A stretch of DNA of 64,000 nucleotides from Taxillus chinensis (lineage: Eukaryota; Streptophyta; Magnoliopsida; Santalales; Loranthaceae): the NCBI GenBank assembly GCA_023512835.1, contig CM042088.1:46450699-46514698 (forward strand), given 5' to 3'. The notes beneath the pieces were generated by a model, which worked only from the letters and a program-made list of their open reading frames with translations, was not told the DNA's origin and searched no databases. Positions 13,270-26,903 of the stretch are shown piece after piece; position 1 is the first letter of the stretch; every line of letters begins with the position of its first letter. The position numbers were made by a program, and so were the translations under genes.

Positions 13270-13620
13270 GATAACGTTTTTTTTTTCTTAAATATTTTTT
13301 TAAACAGAATTCATAATTCAAGAGTCATTCAATATACATGTTTTTTCTTAAAATATTTTCTTTAAATCATAATTTTGAATAATTTTTTTAAAAATATTTT
13401 TAAACTTAAATAAATTTTCGTGTGACACTAATGTATTTTTTTTTAAAAAATTTTTTCTATTTCTTTACTTTCTTATCTGAACTCAAAATATTTTGTTTTA
13501 CCTGTTTTTTTAAAACACACCCTTCTTAAAACATTTCTCTCACTTCTATTTATTTTTTAAAAATATAATTCATAATTCAAATTTCAATTCTAATAAAATT
13601 CAAATCATTAAACCAAATCA
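13270..13620. repeat. AT-rich dispersed repeat, member 2
   Basis: It shares with member 1 the ordered motifs TTTTTTAAAACACACCC, AATTCATAATTCAAATTTC and TTCTAATAAAATTCAAAT, and ends with ATTAAACCAAATCA. It is shorter than the other two members. Confidence 0.35.
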
Positions 13621-15322
13621 CAACATATATATATATACAACACACACACACACACTTGCTTCATACTTGCTTGCATGCCCTTCCAATAAAATTCATGCTT
13701 GCATGCATGCATCAGTTGCAAATAGTAAGATAACTTAATTTGAGGTTGTCGTTCCCAGGGGTCCGACATCAAATCAAATCGACGAGTTTCTGTGTGGTTC
13801 AAATTGACTTGTCACAAATCCTTCAGAATTTTAAAACTTGAGAAAAGAAAAGATGCATATATACATATACATATATATAAATTAAGGGAGAGATATGGTA
13901 AGTTAATTGAATTATTTGATGTGATAGAGGGAGGGTGACCTTTCATTAGTGTGTGAAAAAGCTCCACTCCTACGTTTTTCCTTATATTTAATTAAGCGCT
14001 TACTCTAATCCTGACCAGGAGTTTGTGCCCAAATGAAAATTTATATTGAAGATGCCAAAAGGAATGTATTAAAAACGATGACGTCAACGTGGGATGGGAT
14101 TACGCGAGGGCCATCCCACGTCGTAGGCTGGTGGGTGTTGCAGAGCACTGGGGGGGAGTGGGAGGGTGCTTGTCATATCATACGCCCAATCTTATTAATA
14201 TATATGTCAATGTTGTTTTCATGTATCCCTCATCCTTACTGTGACTCTGCGTCAAAAGGGTAAAGAGGATTTTTTTTCTTTTTCCTTTTCCTAAAGCCAG
14301 TTAATAATTGTGGAGATTGGAAATTAATTAATTGGTACGTACTCATCCCACTTGCAACACTACTACAAATTACTTGGGATATATATAGTAGGGCAAGGGA
14401 GCTACGTCGAGTGCAGTGTTGGGATAATTTGACAGTACGAGTACACAGTTTGATCGACCACCACGACAGCTGAAGGGCGCCGGAAGCAACAATTGTCCCA
14501 CCTTATTTCAACCTAACAGTAACTAATTAATAACAACAAGAGTAACGTACAGTTCAACAACAACAACCAAACCAAAAATCATAAACGAGTACGTTTACAT
14601 GCGCGCGCATATATATATATATATATAGCAGTGTTAAATATAATTGATGTTGTGATATTTTTGTATTTTCGGTTAACGTGGAATAAGTCATGTACATCAG
14701 TATTTTTTTTAAGTTGAGGCATGCTTTTAAATCATTGCTCGAGCATATGTGCTCGGAGTCATCCTACTCGAGGCATAATGGATCCCTTCTCAAGGTGTGC
14801 TCAAGCTTTAGGCTCGAGTTTCAAGCTCAAGCAGTCATTGAGCCCCACCTTGCTTGAGGCATGTTTGAGCCCTGCTCAAAGTGTGCTCAAGCATCGAGCA
14901 CACCTCAATCAGGCATCAATCAATCCCCTCATGGCCAAATCTATGGGTTTTTAGGTTCGGTCAACTGTAATAACTTTGCGTACAATGATCCGATTTAGAT
15001 TCATTTTTTTTATTTGTAGGTATCAACGAAAGCGACAACTCCCAAAGACCCATAGGGGTTTGTCACTCTCGAATTTCTAAAAAATGTACTCTTTCACCTC
15101 TAAATTTAGATTTCATGTTTTAATTTTTTCTTTTCAGATGCACCGTTCGAGGCCCTTTCCTACCTTTTTCGTTCTCTTTTTTTCTATCTCAGATCTAATG
15201 TAATGCATGTTAAGTTTTAAGTAATTTTACTGACATAATAATTATCACATCAATCGAGAATGTAACCGAAACACAACACCGATAGCATTCAATGTCCATG
15301 ATCCAATAAAAATAAAATGTTA

Positions 15323-15669
15323 GAGCAACTCCAAGAGGCTCTCTATTATCTAGAAATAGAGAGCCAAATGCAAAAAAAAAGCTCCAGAGGGGGGGGGGAA
15401 ACAACCTTTTCTTTGACTATGGTGTATAGTAAATTTTATATTCTTTTCACTATTTATAGATTTTATTTTATATTTGTTATTTTCTCTTTTCTCTCTTCTC
15501 TCTCCAAATGAAAGTTTATTATATTAAAAATATAATAAAATTTATTATTTTAATACAAATAAAGTTGAAATGAAGAGTGTTGTTGGGGTTAGAAGCAAAA
15601 AAACACTCTTCACAAATAAAAATTTCTCTACATGTGAAAATAAAATACATATTATTGTTGGAGATGCTC
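15323..15669. mobile_element. PIF/Harbinger-type MITE, 347 bp
   Basis: Terminal inverted repeats GAGCAACTCCAA (left) and TTGGAGATGCTC (right) match in 11 of 12 positions when one is reverse-complemented. The flanks are the 3-bp TTA on both sides (15320-15322 and 15670-15672), the target duplication expected for PIF/Harbinger elements. The interior is AT-rich with no coding capacity and includes a subterminal palindrome around CTCTCTATTATCTAGAAATAGAGAG.. and a 9-10 bp G run at 15,390. It was mobilised in trans, if at all. Confidence 0.8.
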
Positions 15670-18426
15670 TTAGGCCCAAATTTGGTTATATAAAACTCAG
15701 CAATATTCTAATTAAAAGACTCTATGAATACGTAGGTCATACTTAGTGAAATTTTTTTGCAAACAATTTTGTGGTGGGGCGCTGGAGGAAGGAAGGAGGG
15801 TGAGGACTGAGAAAACTGATTTTTTATTATTTAAGGTTAATAGTGGTATTTTAAAATTTAAAGGTTACTGTAATTTTGAAATGTAACTTTTATTTTTTTT
15901 AAATAAAGTTTTATATAAATATTTTTTGTGTTTACCAGAATAGAGTCAAATTAGGCCTTTAATATCAAGGCTCTGCCTATAATATTGATGCTGTCATTCA
16001 ATATTATTTAGGTGTCTTAAAAAATTAATAATCATACTGTGAGATTTGTAAAACCTTGCAATTAATCCACACCCAATTGGCAGATGAGTTTTGAAACACA
16101 TGATGTGTGTAACCCCCATGCCTTTTCATAATCTCTTTTCCATAAAAAGGAAAAGGAAAGAAAAATCTTTACCCCTTTTCCCTTTTTCTTTTTTTGTTTT
16201 GATTTTTATTTTTTAAATTTTAAAATTTTCCATTGATTGAAAGAAGTAATACTAATAGTAGTATTGATAGGATTTTAAGAAAAACAAAAAAACAAAACAA
16301 AACAAAAAACAAGATAATGTCCTGTAGTGGGCCGTTGTAAAGTGTGTCCGTAGCGCGTTCAAGTGGCTGCAAATTGTAGAAAACAACCTTTCTAATCCTC
16401 TCTCCCCGTGGCTTTTGCAAAACGCAAAAAACAACCCTCCCAACGACTTGAATCGAGTTGATGATGCTGATGCACCCAAAATATATACAATAATTAATTA
16501 ATATATAATCACAAAAGAAACACAAACAAAAATGGGTTACCCAAATTCATCATCTTGCTCGCCTGTCAATGCGCTCTTATTGTCTGGCATCGCCATCCCA
16601 CGGCTTAATTGTGGTGCGTCGTCCTTCCCCAGATTAAAAAGCATTGCACTGCACCGGTTAAAGTTAAACAATCAATTAATTAATCAGCGGTTACTACTAC
16701 TATTTTATATATGTCCCATCATCCCAATCAGATCCACGTGGATTTTTAGGTTTACTATACTTTTTTTTAAAAAAAAAATTAATAAAAATTTAAATGACAA
16801 ATTGAAGAGTTTTAAATTATTAACCCACCAGTCAAGTTAGAACCTTCTAATGTATTGTTTTTAATTACCCAATCCCTCCCATTGCTCAGGTCGTCCACGC
16901 GCACCAAGTTGACTTGCAATTTATATATATATGTGTGTGTGTGTGTGTGTATGCCGGCTTTTCGCTGCTAATTATGAAGCGTAACGTAGTGCTGGTGCAG
17001 GCTGCATGGCGGGGGATATGATCACCTCCGCACCTTTTACGTAACGGCGCCGCACAACCACTAATTCAGGCGGCTGTGTGTTTTTGTCCCGCGTTTTAAT
17101 ATAATAAAGCTTATTTGATATTTTACATTATTCAGTAAACATATTCAATTCGATCGTTGTTTTTAATATTCGCAAAGGAGGGATCCCACTTCTTAACACC
17201 CAATAGCGAAAAGCAACTTGAGTAAAAATGAGTTTTTTATAATTAAATTTCTCCACACACACACACACATATATGTATATATATATATATATATATAATA
17301 TATATATATATAAAACGGATGATGAATACTTAAGATTGAATGAAACTTAGCTTGGTAGTTAAATTGTATGCAAAATTAAATTCTTGTTGCCCCTAGGATG
17401 TATGACTGGTGTTATGAATGTTTAAGGTTAATATATTGCTTATCTATTAGAAATTTAATCTTAATTGGTTTGTTTAATTATTTACATCAGCTTCTTTATA
17501 CGATAGATTTAAATTAATAAAATTTTAAATAATTTTTTAGAAATTATTTTTTATTTAACATTTAGGAAAAAATATACAGATGTGAATGCTTTTCGTGAAT
17601 GAGAAGCACATTACCGCGCCTTGTCTATCGGAATTAACAACTTATTACTTATCATATTTTTATTAAATTGTCCTAAATTAGGCAAGCTCATATCATTACG
17701 ATTATTTCAAAGCCAACCCAAATTTTTAATAGGAAAAAGGCTCCCAACATTTAAAAACAGTGCCCTTTATATCGTAACTTTCATAGTTTTCCCTGGGCCA
17801 TTGATTATATTAGTTAATTATAACTTTTTTTTGGAACACACACCAATAAAAGGTGAGTGAGATTAGAAGGAGTAAATTTTAGACAAAGATTAATTTGCTA
17901 TTTAATCAGTGGTGATCAGAGGGTGGAAATTAACGGAGCTTTAATTTGATTTGATTTGATTTACACGGATGCTGATGGCATCAACTCTAGCTGATTAATT
18001 TGTAATAACGACCAAGTTTAGTTTATGGCAGTCCAATAACTTGTACTAGAGAATAACAATATTTACTAATTATGTCTAATTAAATGACTGAAAATCAACT
18101 TAACAAGTTGTTGGATGTCATCTCATATATATATGGCTACCAATTTAATTAACAGGACTCTTGCGTTTCGTACCCAACAATTAATCTTCACGCAACTGCT
18201 ATTACACACACACACACACTGCCACATGTACAGATGCATATATGCTGATATATATGCAGTAGCCATAAATAATAAACTCATTTCAGATCCCTTTGGTTAA
18301 AAATGGTCACATTAGAATGAGAGCAAATTAAGATTGTAGGAGCACGCACCCCTCCATCATCCCTCACCATCTGATCATTCATTATATAATTACTTGTACG
18401 TACGGGAATCAAAATGCATGCATGAC

Positions 18427-18457
<31 letters not shown>

Positions 18458-20496
18458 TACAGATATATTACTCAGCAAGGGTACGTACGGTATAGGGGTA
18501 TAGCCGTCCGTCTCCCAAAACTGAGTTGATATATACATCAATGAAAGCCCCCTTATTATGTATTTAATATTTTTATTTTCATGTATCTTTTTCTATCCCC
18601 AATTAATAGTAAAAATGAAAAATATTAGATGGAAAAAGAAATAAATAAAGTAAGTTTTCGTAAGTGGGAAGGTGCGACGGACGACGGAGTCCCTGAGGGG
18701 ATGCCACGGAGTGGAGTGGAGTGGAGCGGATCGATTTTTAAAAAAAATGAGTTGTGCGAGTGCCACACCGCCACGTGCATTGCGCATGCCACTATGCCAG
18801 TGCAAAATTCAGAAACGCATTAACCAAAACAAAAGTGACCCTGCCTCTCCTGTCCTGTCCCTTTTTTCCTTTGAGACTTTGCACACGTAATGACGTGCGT
18901 AAACAACTCTCCCATTGTCCTTCCCTTGCGTGTCGCTCTTGTCTCCTCCACGTACGTACGTATCACATCTAATGTCTCGCGTCGACCAACTCGATCGATC
19001 GATCATCACCAGCCAGCTACAACCCATCGATGGTGTCTCTTCGCGAGTCCGTTCACGCGCACCACACTAAAAACATGTCATATTTACTGACAAATACATG
19101 TCATATTTAACGATATTGATACTAGTCTTAATTATATTGAAACAAAATCAAGTATATATCAAGTGCCAATGGGAGCTGATTTATTTTACCCCCTTCCCCA
19201 TCCATATATATGTACACTATCAAATCAATAACTATGCTGTGTCTGTATATATATACGCCGTTTATTTAATTTAAATCCGTAGGGTATGCATTATTTCATA
19301 TATATTTGCTTCTTTTTATATTAACTTAATTAACACAATCAAAATAAAACATTTTAAAAAATAGTCCCCCCCATTTCTTAGTAATACTATCGCCTTAATT
19401 ATGATGATTGAATCCAAGAAGCGCTCTTCCAATTCTTACATTAAATTCATCGTAAAGAAATAATTGAAGATAAATTTATTACATGGGTTGATTACATTAA
19501 ATGTTTTTTATATATAAAAAAACAATTAATTATTTAATCATAAATACAATCAATTCGATAAATGCTGGCATGTTGATATAAAAATCATAAACAATATTTC
19601 AAAAAAATTTTACATAACAATTATTTGTTTGAGATTAAAATTATCACGTATCAACATTTGATTAAGAAACAAATTGGATAAATGGTGTAGCTAGCCCAAA
19701 ACAAATTAACAAGCATTTGGGGAGGGATATGATACGTATCCAAATGTATTGTTATTAATTATTGGATGGTTGACAATACTCGTACGTACGTCTGACGTAC
19801 AACTAATAATTTTTATGGTAGAATTGACATCCCCGGCCGGCCCGTTTATAAAAAAGGGGTTAAATATATCTTCAATTATTAATTAATCTTTACGTCTGAA
19901 AGTAGTATAGTTGAAAACAAAACACGCTGGCAGAGCGTAGGTGATGTGGCTTAATTAATAATTTACGACTCCAAACGAATTATTACATTATTTACAATTC
20001 ACATACCTCCCTCGCATCCAATTCAAACCTGTTTGTTCTACATCTAATTACCCGAGTTAGTGTGTGTGTAATATGTGTTATTGTGCTGCAAATTACAATT
20101 ACAAATTAACAACGGCAATCGGATACGACCCCTCGCTACAAATTCAAATCCATATCCATATCCTAACCGTTGAACATACATACATACCAAGTGTACCGCT
20201 TACATGGACAATGAAAATATATAGTAAACAAAGCCCACATTAATTGATAGGTGACGGTGAAGTGACGAAGAGGCGCCCACTAAAACCCCACCCCACACTC
20301 GATCTTCCCCTCTCCATCCCCATCTCTCTCTCTATATATATATAAGTGGCATCGCCAAGCAAATAACCACGAAAACCGGGGAAAAACACACACACTGCTC
20401 TCTACAAACTGTTGTAGAATTCTACATAATTAAGAGTGGTGTGCAATATATCTATCAGCTCCCATCCCCATCTTTCACTCATTTATTACGTAGCAC

Positions 20497-20504
20497 TATA
20501 TATA
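20497..20504 (+). promoter_or_regulatory. Probable TATA box of the SWEET gene
   Basis: TATATATA lies 68-75 bases before the SWEET start codon, which would place transcription start about 20,528-20,535 and give a short leader containing CAACAACAAC. A second TATA-like run (20,332-20,343) lies further upstream. Confidence 0.5.
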
Positions 20505-20571
20505 CGGCGAGTTAGAGCAACAACAACAACAAGGCCAAGTTTTCAGTACTGATCATCAGTAGTTCCCGACA

Positions 20572-22034
20572 ATGTTTACTTCAACGCATCACTGGGCTTT
20601 CTTGTTTGGTGTTCTCGGTATCCTTCCTAGCTCTATCATGCACCCACCAATACCATACATCTTTATTTATTTCTTCTTAATTAGCATGCATTTGGTTTCA
20701 TTTTTCAGTACCTATATATATATATATAATCACTTATATTTCTTTGTTTTGTGTCCTTTTCTCATAGGCAATATTGTATCCTTCATGGTGTTTTTGGCTC
20801 CAGTGTATGCCCTCTCTCTCTCTCTCTCTCTGTCCAGCTCGTATATTATATATATATATATATATATTATTAGACATGTATTAATTTATGTGTGAAAAGT
20901 ATTGATTTTGATTTTTATTACACGTTTTTCAGGCCAACCTTTTACAGGATCGTCAGAAAGAAATCAACGGAAGGATATCAATCATTGCCTTATTCGGTTG
21001 CACTTTTTAGTGCAACGCTAACGCTATACTATGGACTCATCAAGATCAATGGGATCTTGCTTATTACCATCAACACCGTAGGTTGTGTCATAGAGACCAT
21101 TTACCTTATACTATTCATGATATATGCAACAAAAGGAACCAAGGTGAGCGGGATTTTTCTCACACATATGAATGAACTACGCACGCAGTACTAATTAACG
21201 TACGTATATATATATATATATAGCTTCAGACATTATGTTTTCTTATGATGAGAAATTGTTTTGTGCAGATTACCACAGCAAAGCTGCTAATTCTGTTCAA
21301 CGCAGTGGTTTTTGGATCCATTGTTTTTCTGTCAACCTTGTTAGCCAAAGGACCTCAACGAGTCAAAACTGTCGGATTGATATGTGCCGTTTTCTCGGTT
21401 TCTGTTTTTGTCGCTCCGCTCGGCATCATAGTACGCTAATTCACTCCTATATATAAATTTTTGTCCACCAATATATGTATATATATATATATATATATAT
21501 GAACTTTTATATATGTATTAGAAAATAATGTCGCTTTTTAATGGTTCCTTGCAGAAGCGAGTTATAAAAACCAAGAGTGTGGAGTTCATGCCTTTCCCGC
21601 TCTCATTTTTCTTAACACTGTCCGCAACGGTGTGGTTCTTATATGGTTATCTAATGAAGGATTACTACGTTGCTGTAAGCCGGCCCTCAACACTCATTTG
21701 AATTCTTTGCTTTCTACATAATTAAGTATCGATCTCACATTAATTTATTGATTTTTTGTTTGTTTGTTTGCTGGTATACATGCAGACGCCGAGTATGGTG
21801 GGTTTCTGCTTTGGGATTGCTCAGATGATTTTGTACATGGTCTACAGGAATGCTGGTAAACATGAGTTGGCGAAGCACAAGCTCCAAGAACTTCCGACCA
21901 GCAGCAACAAGCTGAGCAGCATGCTGCAAATCCCCCATTCTCCTGCTCCCACACTGAACGGCTCTGGCGCAGCGGTAGAGGCGACGGACAACAACAAAGA
22001 GGGTACCACTGTGCCGGGCGACCTCAAGGTGTGA
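20572..22034 (+). CDS. SWEET: SWEET sugar transporter, probable clade III (sucrose efflux type)
   Basis: Seven-helix facilitative sugar transporter made of two MtN3/saliva triple-helix bundles joined by a linker helix. Exons: 20572-20617, 20768-20804, 20933-21143, 21269-21430, 21555-21674, 21786-22034; total 274 residues, the usual length. The 46-bp and 37-bp first exons give the family exon pattern. Signature segments: [11 protein letters not shown] (exon 1), [12 protein letters not shown] (exon 2), [20 protein letters not shown] and [12 protein letters not shown] (exon 3), then the second repeat [20 protein letters not shown] (exon 5) and [14 protein letters not shown] (exon 6). The hydrophilic C-terminal tail ends [10 protein letters not shown]. 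The CVIETIY and KSVEFMPF forms resemble clade III (SWEET9-15), members of which export sucrose across the plasma membrane. Substrate is inferred, not shown. Introns carry (TA)n and (CT)n tracts. Confidence 0.93.
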
Positions 22035-24427
22035 GAATCTGATCAGATACCTCGGATTCGTGAAATGCAGTACCCTTTTACAAAGATGGCCGCCCCTTCT
22101 GTGGAATCAGGACATACATAATTAAATCAATCTTGGTGGGGCTGGAAGAGTTAGCTTTACAGTTCAGAATAAGATGGATGACATCTGTAATGTGTTTTTA
22201 AGTTGCTTTCCTTTCACATATATGATACATACATATATATATATATATATATGATTATGATGATGATGACGATGATATATATATATAGGTTTTCTTGCTT
22301 CCATCTCTCTCTCTCTATCTCTCTTCAGTAACGTCATGCACCAACTCCCTAAAAACAAAAAAATTACAGGTCCTTTACCACAGGTGTCCTACCAGCAATG
22401 GATAATGGATAGGATAGGATTAATTTTTTTTGCATGTTATACATATGGACAAATTCATATATTTCACTTTGCCTCTGATGTACCACTTTCGGAACATATT
22501 AATAAATTGGGTCGTCCGTCGTCAGTACTATACTCGCCACTACTCGATCGCCGCGGGGTTAAATCTCACTCTAGCTAATATATATTTTAACATAAACATG
22601 GGGACCCACTGCACAAGAAGAAATTAAGAATCGACTTCCATAACACAATCATTTGATATAATAGGGATGTCATCTCACTGGCTAATATATATGTATATAT
22701 ATATATATATATATATTCTAGGTTAATTTGTATATATGTTGAAGTAATATTAATTAATTAATTAATTAAAGCGTCAAAGTGGAATACATAAATATTAATG
22801 AACGGTTCACGCAAAGTGTCATTATTGGTCCGAGATAAATGTGATGGATTCACATGGTTGGCGAGGAACATTTTGATGGGACCAAAAAGAAAGACGTTAC
22901 AAAATCTCATGTGCGAGACGCACCCTGCAGGAAAGAAGAAAGAGGCGATCGATAATGTGGATCCGAGTGGGGGCTTAGCTTCTTGGCGGCTATCTATCTA
23001 TTTATATAATTATATATGACGTGGTCGTCTCTGTCTTTGACTTTCTCTAGAGTTCATTCCTGGTAATTAATTTTTTTAACACCTAGATTTATTATTTAAG
23101 TTTACCTCGCGTTAGTGTATTTAACTTCAGTCCGAGAAAATTAATAGATAAATGATTTAGGCTGGAATCGTATATGTACGTGTACACCCACATCAACTAA
23201 ATTAACTAATCGATAAGTGTTGTCTTTCGGGTCGGCATATATATGCATGCATGTTGGGCTTGGCCGTAGGTAACGACGATCGACTAAGACATGCCAAACC
23301 CATCGTGTCGTTCGGGTCTTCCCTTCCCGACACAGGGGTTGGTGGCTCAGTCAAGGAGAGGGCGGAGATGGAGTTGTGAATGATTCACATGGTTTGTTTT
23401 TCAAGCAATTTTACGAAATAAAATTAAACTAATTGGAAAATCGAACAAAAATTGAAGTATTAGGTTAATGAGTTTTGGACAGTCTTTCTAACACCAGTCA
23501 CATTGTGCCTTGTGCGATCATTAGTTTTTGCAAAGGGAAGCATGAAATTCAAAGGAATTTACTACTTCTTTTACTATTATATAATCTATTTTCATTTGTT
23601 TATAGTATATATATATATATATATATATATATAATGGTATATGAGAATTTAATCATCTAGGGTTTGGGTTTTTGAGTTTTAAATCATTCATTCTCCAATC
23701 AATAGCTTTTCTTTTTTCAACCCCCTTCCCCCTCAATTAATTTATGATATGACACATTTTATTTTGGGATGGCTCGATGGGGCTTTCTGCGAAATTACTT
23801 TTCTTTTATTAACTTCATAGTACTAACTCTCATGGTACACATTGTATTTTATTGATTTTATATATATATATATATAAGTACTGTGTCAAGACGCAATCCT
23901 ATTATAGTTATAATATTATCGTTTTTGGACATCATATTGGCCGTACAATTTCAAAACACGTTGTAATAATTTAGGCCTATTTCATCATATAAGTTTTTGA
24001 CTTTCCTTTATTTTTTCCGATGTGAGATACAATTTTTCAATAATCTTCCTTTTATCATACATTGGACTACATTATAGGATAGAAGTGCACCTATGAAACT
24101 AATGAGCTGCTACCATATGGGCCATCATAAAAATTTTCCTGCATCTTCCCCTAAATATACATCCTGATTGAGAGTATACTGATTTGATTACCTGACGACA
24201 AGGGATTTTGTATTCTAATCTAGTATCACCAGACACCACATGACACGACACCAGGCTACAGACTATACCAGGAAGACTTTTGATATAATAAAACACCTTA
24301 CGGCGATAACTAGGCTCTGATACTACTTGTTTGAATCGTGTCAAGGCATATGTCCATCTATATGTCACAATATTGTGCGTGCTCGTCATATCGGTTCGCA
24401 CGATTTTAAAATGCATTATAATAGGGA

Positions 24428-24431
<4 letters not shown>

Positions 24432-24496
<65 letters not shown>
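24432..24496. repeat. (GA)n microsatellite, about 65 bp
   Basis: Nearly perfect GA dinucleotide tract with one GGG interruption near 24,463. It produces an Arg/Glu-repeat open frame that is not a gene. Confidence 0.95.
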
Positions 24497-24499
<3 letters not shown>

Positions 24500-25068
24500 T
24501 AACATTAACTAGTTATTAAGTGTTGAAATATATAATAATTAATTAATAAAATAAGACTTCTAACATTATATATATGTGTGTGTGAGAGACAGTGAGAGAG
24601 ACATACTCATACTCTGTAAATTGAGTAATATATCCACCTTGATGAAAATACATATTGAATTATGAAATTAAAGTCATCTACTTACACACACCCTATATTA
24701 TTAATGGAAAATTTAACAAAAATCTTATATAAGGACTTACGGATAATTTTATATTTAAAAGTTCTAAATTAAATTTTCAATTGATATTTTATTATTTATA
24801 AAATTTTAGAAATTTAATATTTAATTAAAGTTTTAAAGTATAATTAAATTAAATGTATAATTTTAAATTTTTATTGAAAATTTAATCATAAATGCTAATT
24901 ATAAATTTATTTTAAAATTTAAACTAATATTTTTAATAATAAAATTAATTACAAATTTATAATTAATTTATAAAATAATTATAAAATTATTTGTTAGACA
25001 ACCCAAGAGCTACTTTATAATTTTTTCTACATATATAGAATTTTTCACATGTAAATAGCTATTTTTTA

Positions 25069-25290
25069 ACATACACTCCAAGAGTCTCTATTTTTATTAA
25101 AATAATAATTTATTAATAATAATATTAATTGCACGAGGGGAAGAGAGGGAGAAAGAAGATAAAAAATAATAAAAAAATTATGTGGAAAATGAATAGTGAC
25201 TTTGTAAGAGTTAACAAATTATGAGTAAAAGGCGTATGAAGAAATGAAGCTCATTTTTGGCATTATCACAAATAATAGAGAGCCTCCGTT
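25069..25290. mobile_element. Possible degenerate relative of the 15.3-kb MITE
   Basis: Left part ACTCCAAGAGTCTCTATT and right part AATAGAGAGCCTC face each other and resemble the terminal and subterminal sequence of the Harbinger-type MITE at 15,323-15,669. Neither a clean TTA duplication nor intact ends are visible, so this is a tentative call. Confidence 0.3.
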
Positions 25291-25804
25291 ACTATTAGTT
25301 TTATAAAACTCATATTAGTTTTATATTATATATATCCCTGCCCGTTTTAACATTCATACATAGCTAATTGTGATATATTAATTGTGAGTAGAGTTAGTCT
25401 CCGCCATAGTCCATCGATTGATCAGCTCGTGGTTTTACTATGTAAATAAATTAAGGCCCTGTTAATATATATTAATATAATAAACAATCAGTTTGTTTAT
25501 TTTAATAACTTTATCCTGCAGTTTGTTTCATTATTTTCTTTTATTTTTCGCTCACTTATATGTCTTTGCTGTACGTTATATGGGCGATCATCTTGGAGAG
25601 GCGAAAATTCAATAAATAATTAACAGCTGTTTAATTAGTGGAGTCGAAAATCATTTAATGAATCCATGGCATTAACAGCTCACTTATATGTCTTCGCTCT
25701 TAAAAGGCTGGAGACTGTCAAGGCGTATATAATAGCAAAAGCGCCAAGAAAACTGCAGCCGCAGCATTTTTCGATGCACATTTATATCTCAAGTGGCTAA
25801 TTTT

Positions 25805-26195
25805 AGGGTGGGTGTTTTTGATTTTCTGTTTTAAAAAAGTTGTACTTAAAAAATATTGAGTATTGTGTATTTTCAGTAAAAATTAAAAACATTTTTATGT
25901 TTGCTGTTTTTGCACAAGGTTTTTTTTTATTATTATTTTACACCAGAGAAAAAGGCAGAGATCTGGCAGCGACGCCGGAGAGATCAGGGTGGGTCGCGCA
26001 CGTTGGGAAGGAGGCGGGGGGGGGGGGGGGGGGGGGTGACCAAATTAGTGTTTCCTATTTTTTACACTCAAAATTAAAAATATTTTTAAAAAATTAAAAA
26101 ATAAAAATAACAGTCAAACAAATATACTACATATTTTCTGCTTTTAGAAACAAAAAATCAAAAAAAAAAAAGCGATACCAAACAACGCAAAGTAC
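25805..26195. mobile_element. Possible non-autonomous DNA transposon with an internal G run
   Basis: The left end GGGTGTTTTTGATTTTCTG and the right end, which reads GTTTGGTATCGC then T-rich GATTTTTTG on the opposite strand, are imperfect inverted copies. Between them lies a GC-rich island (GGCAGCGACGCCGGAGAG) and a homopolymer of about 22 G at 26,014-26,036. No target duplication could be fixed. Confidence 0.3.
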
Positions 26196-26640
26196 CGGGT
26201 TTCCAACGAGGCGTTGGCGAAGTACTGTAGCTGTATTATTTTTTAATTTTGAATTATTTACTTTATATAATAAATATATTAATTTTATTAACAAAAACTT
26301 ATTTTTAATTGTATTGTTTAATTAATTAAAGAAAATAAAGAGAATAAGCAGTTTTTAATGGATAATATTAGATTTAGATTAATTAGAGATGGTAGTTAAA
26401 AATTACATTAAAATAGAGTACGTAATAGGTTAGAGAGATATATATAAGAATTAAGAATTGCATACAAAGTTGGATGTATAGGGGTCGACAACATGGTAGG
26501 TGAGACTGTTTGAATCAGCTTTGAATGGTGGATAAAGAATAGTAGTTGAATGGTTTGAATGGTGGATCCATAATGGTAGAGGCTCGGGGAACAATCATGC
26601 TGGTGTGTCCGTATATATATATATATATGTGTGTGTGTGT

Positions 26641-26672
<32 letters not shown>

Positions 26673-26903
26673 GATTAATTAGTAGCGCTGTATAGAATTA
26701 CTGAGCCGTGTGGGCTGAACGCTGAGGGAGCTGCATTCTCGGTCATAGAAGTCGCCCAATGTAAGAGTACGCTGCTCAGCTCAACTCCAGAGCCTTCATA
26801 TATGAGTTAGTTTTTGCTACTTAATGTACTTCTCAATCTCTTTGCGTGATCTTTCTTGCGTTGTTCACAGCTGCAACAGCGGTTCGTTGAAGAGGAGTTC
26901 GTA

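Larger units (their letters stand above)
6828..20571. other. Long gene-poor, microsatellite-rich intergenic region
   Basis: I see no coding exon I can support in this 13.7-kb stretch. It holds the COL 3' region, AT-rich repeat members (7,640-8,355 and 13,270-13,620), interrupted AAC/AAT trinucleotide-like sequence at 8,760-8,980, long (TA)n tracts, a solo LTR, a Harbinger-type MITE, and the upstream region of the SWEET gene. The open frames are short, lack domains and often consist of microsatellite sequence. Confidence 0.6.
22035..26903. other. Intergenic with microsatellites and possible degenerate MITEs
   Basis: I see no supported gene. It contains the SWEET 3' region, several (TA)n tracts, a 65-bp (GA)n tract, a degenerate MITE-like block at 25,069-25,290, a GT-rich inverted-end block at 25,805-26,195 with a G run, and the promoter and leader of the glycine-rich protein gene. 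Confidence 0.55.

Noticed and set aside
14721..14954. 77-codon frame with repeated GCTCAAGC/GAGCATG-type motifs
   Set aside because: Composition comes from short internal repeats (CTCAAGC, GCTCGAG); no domain, and no supporting splice sites.
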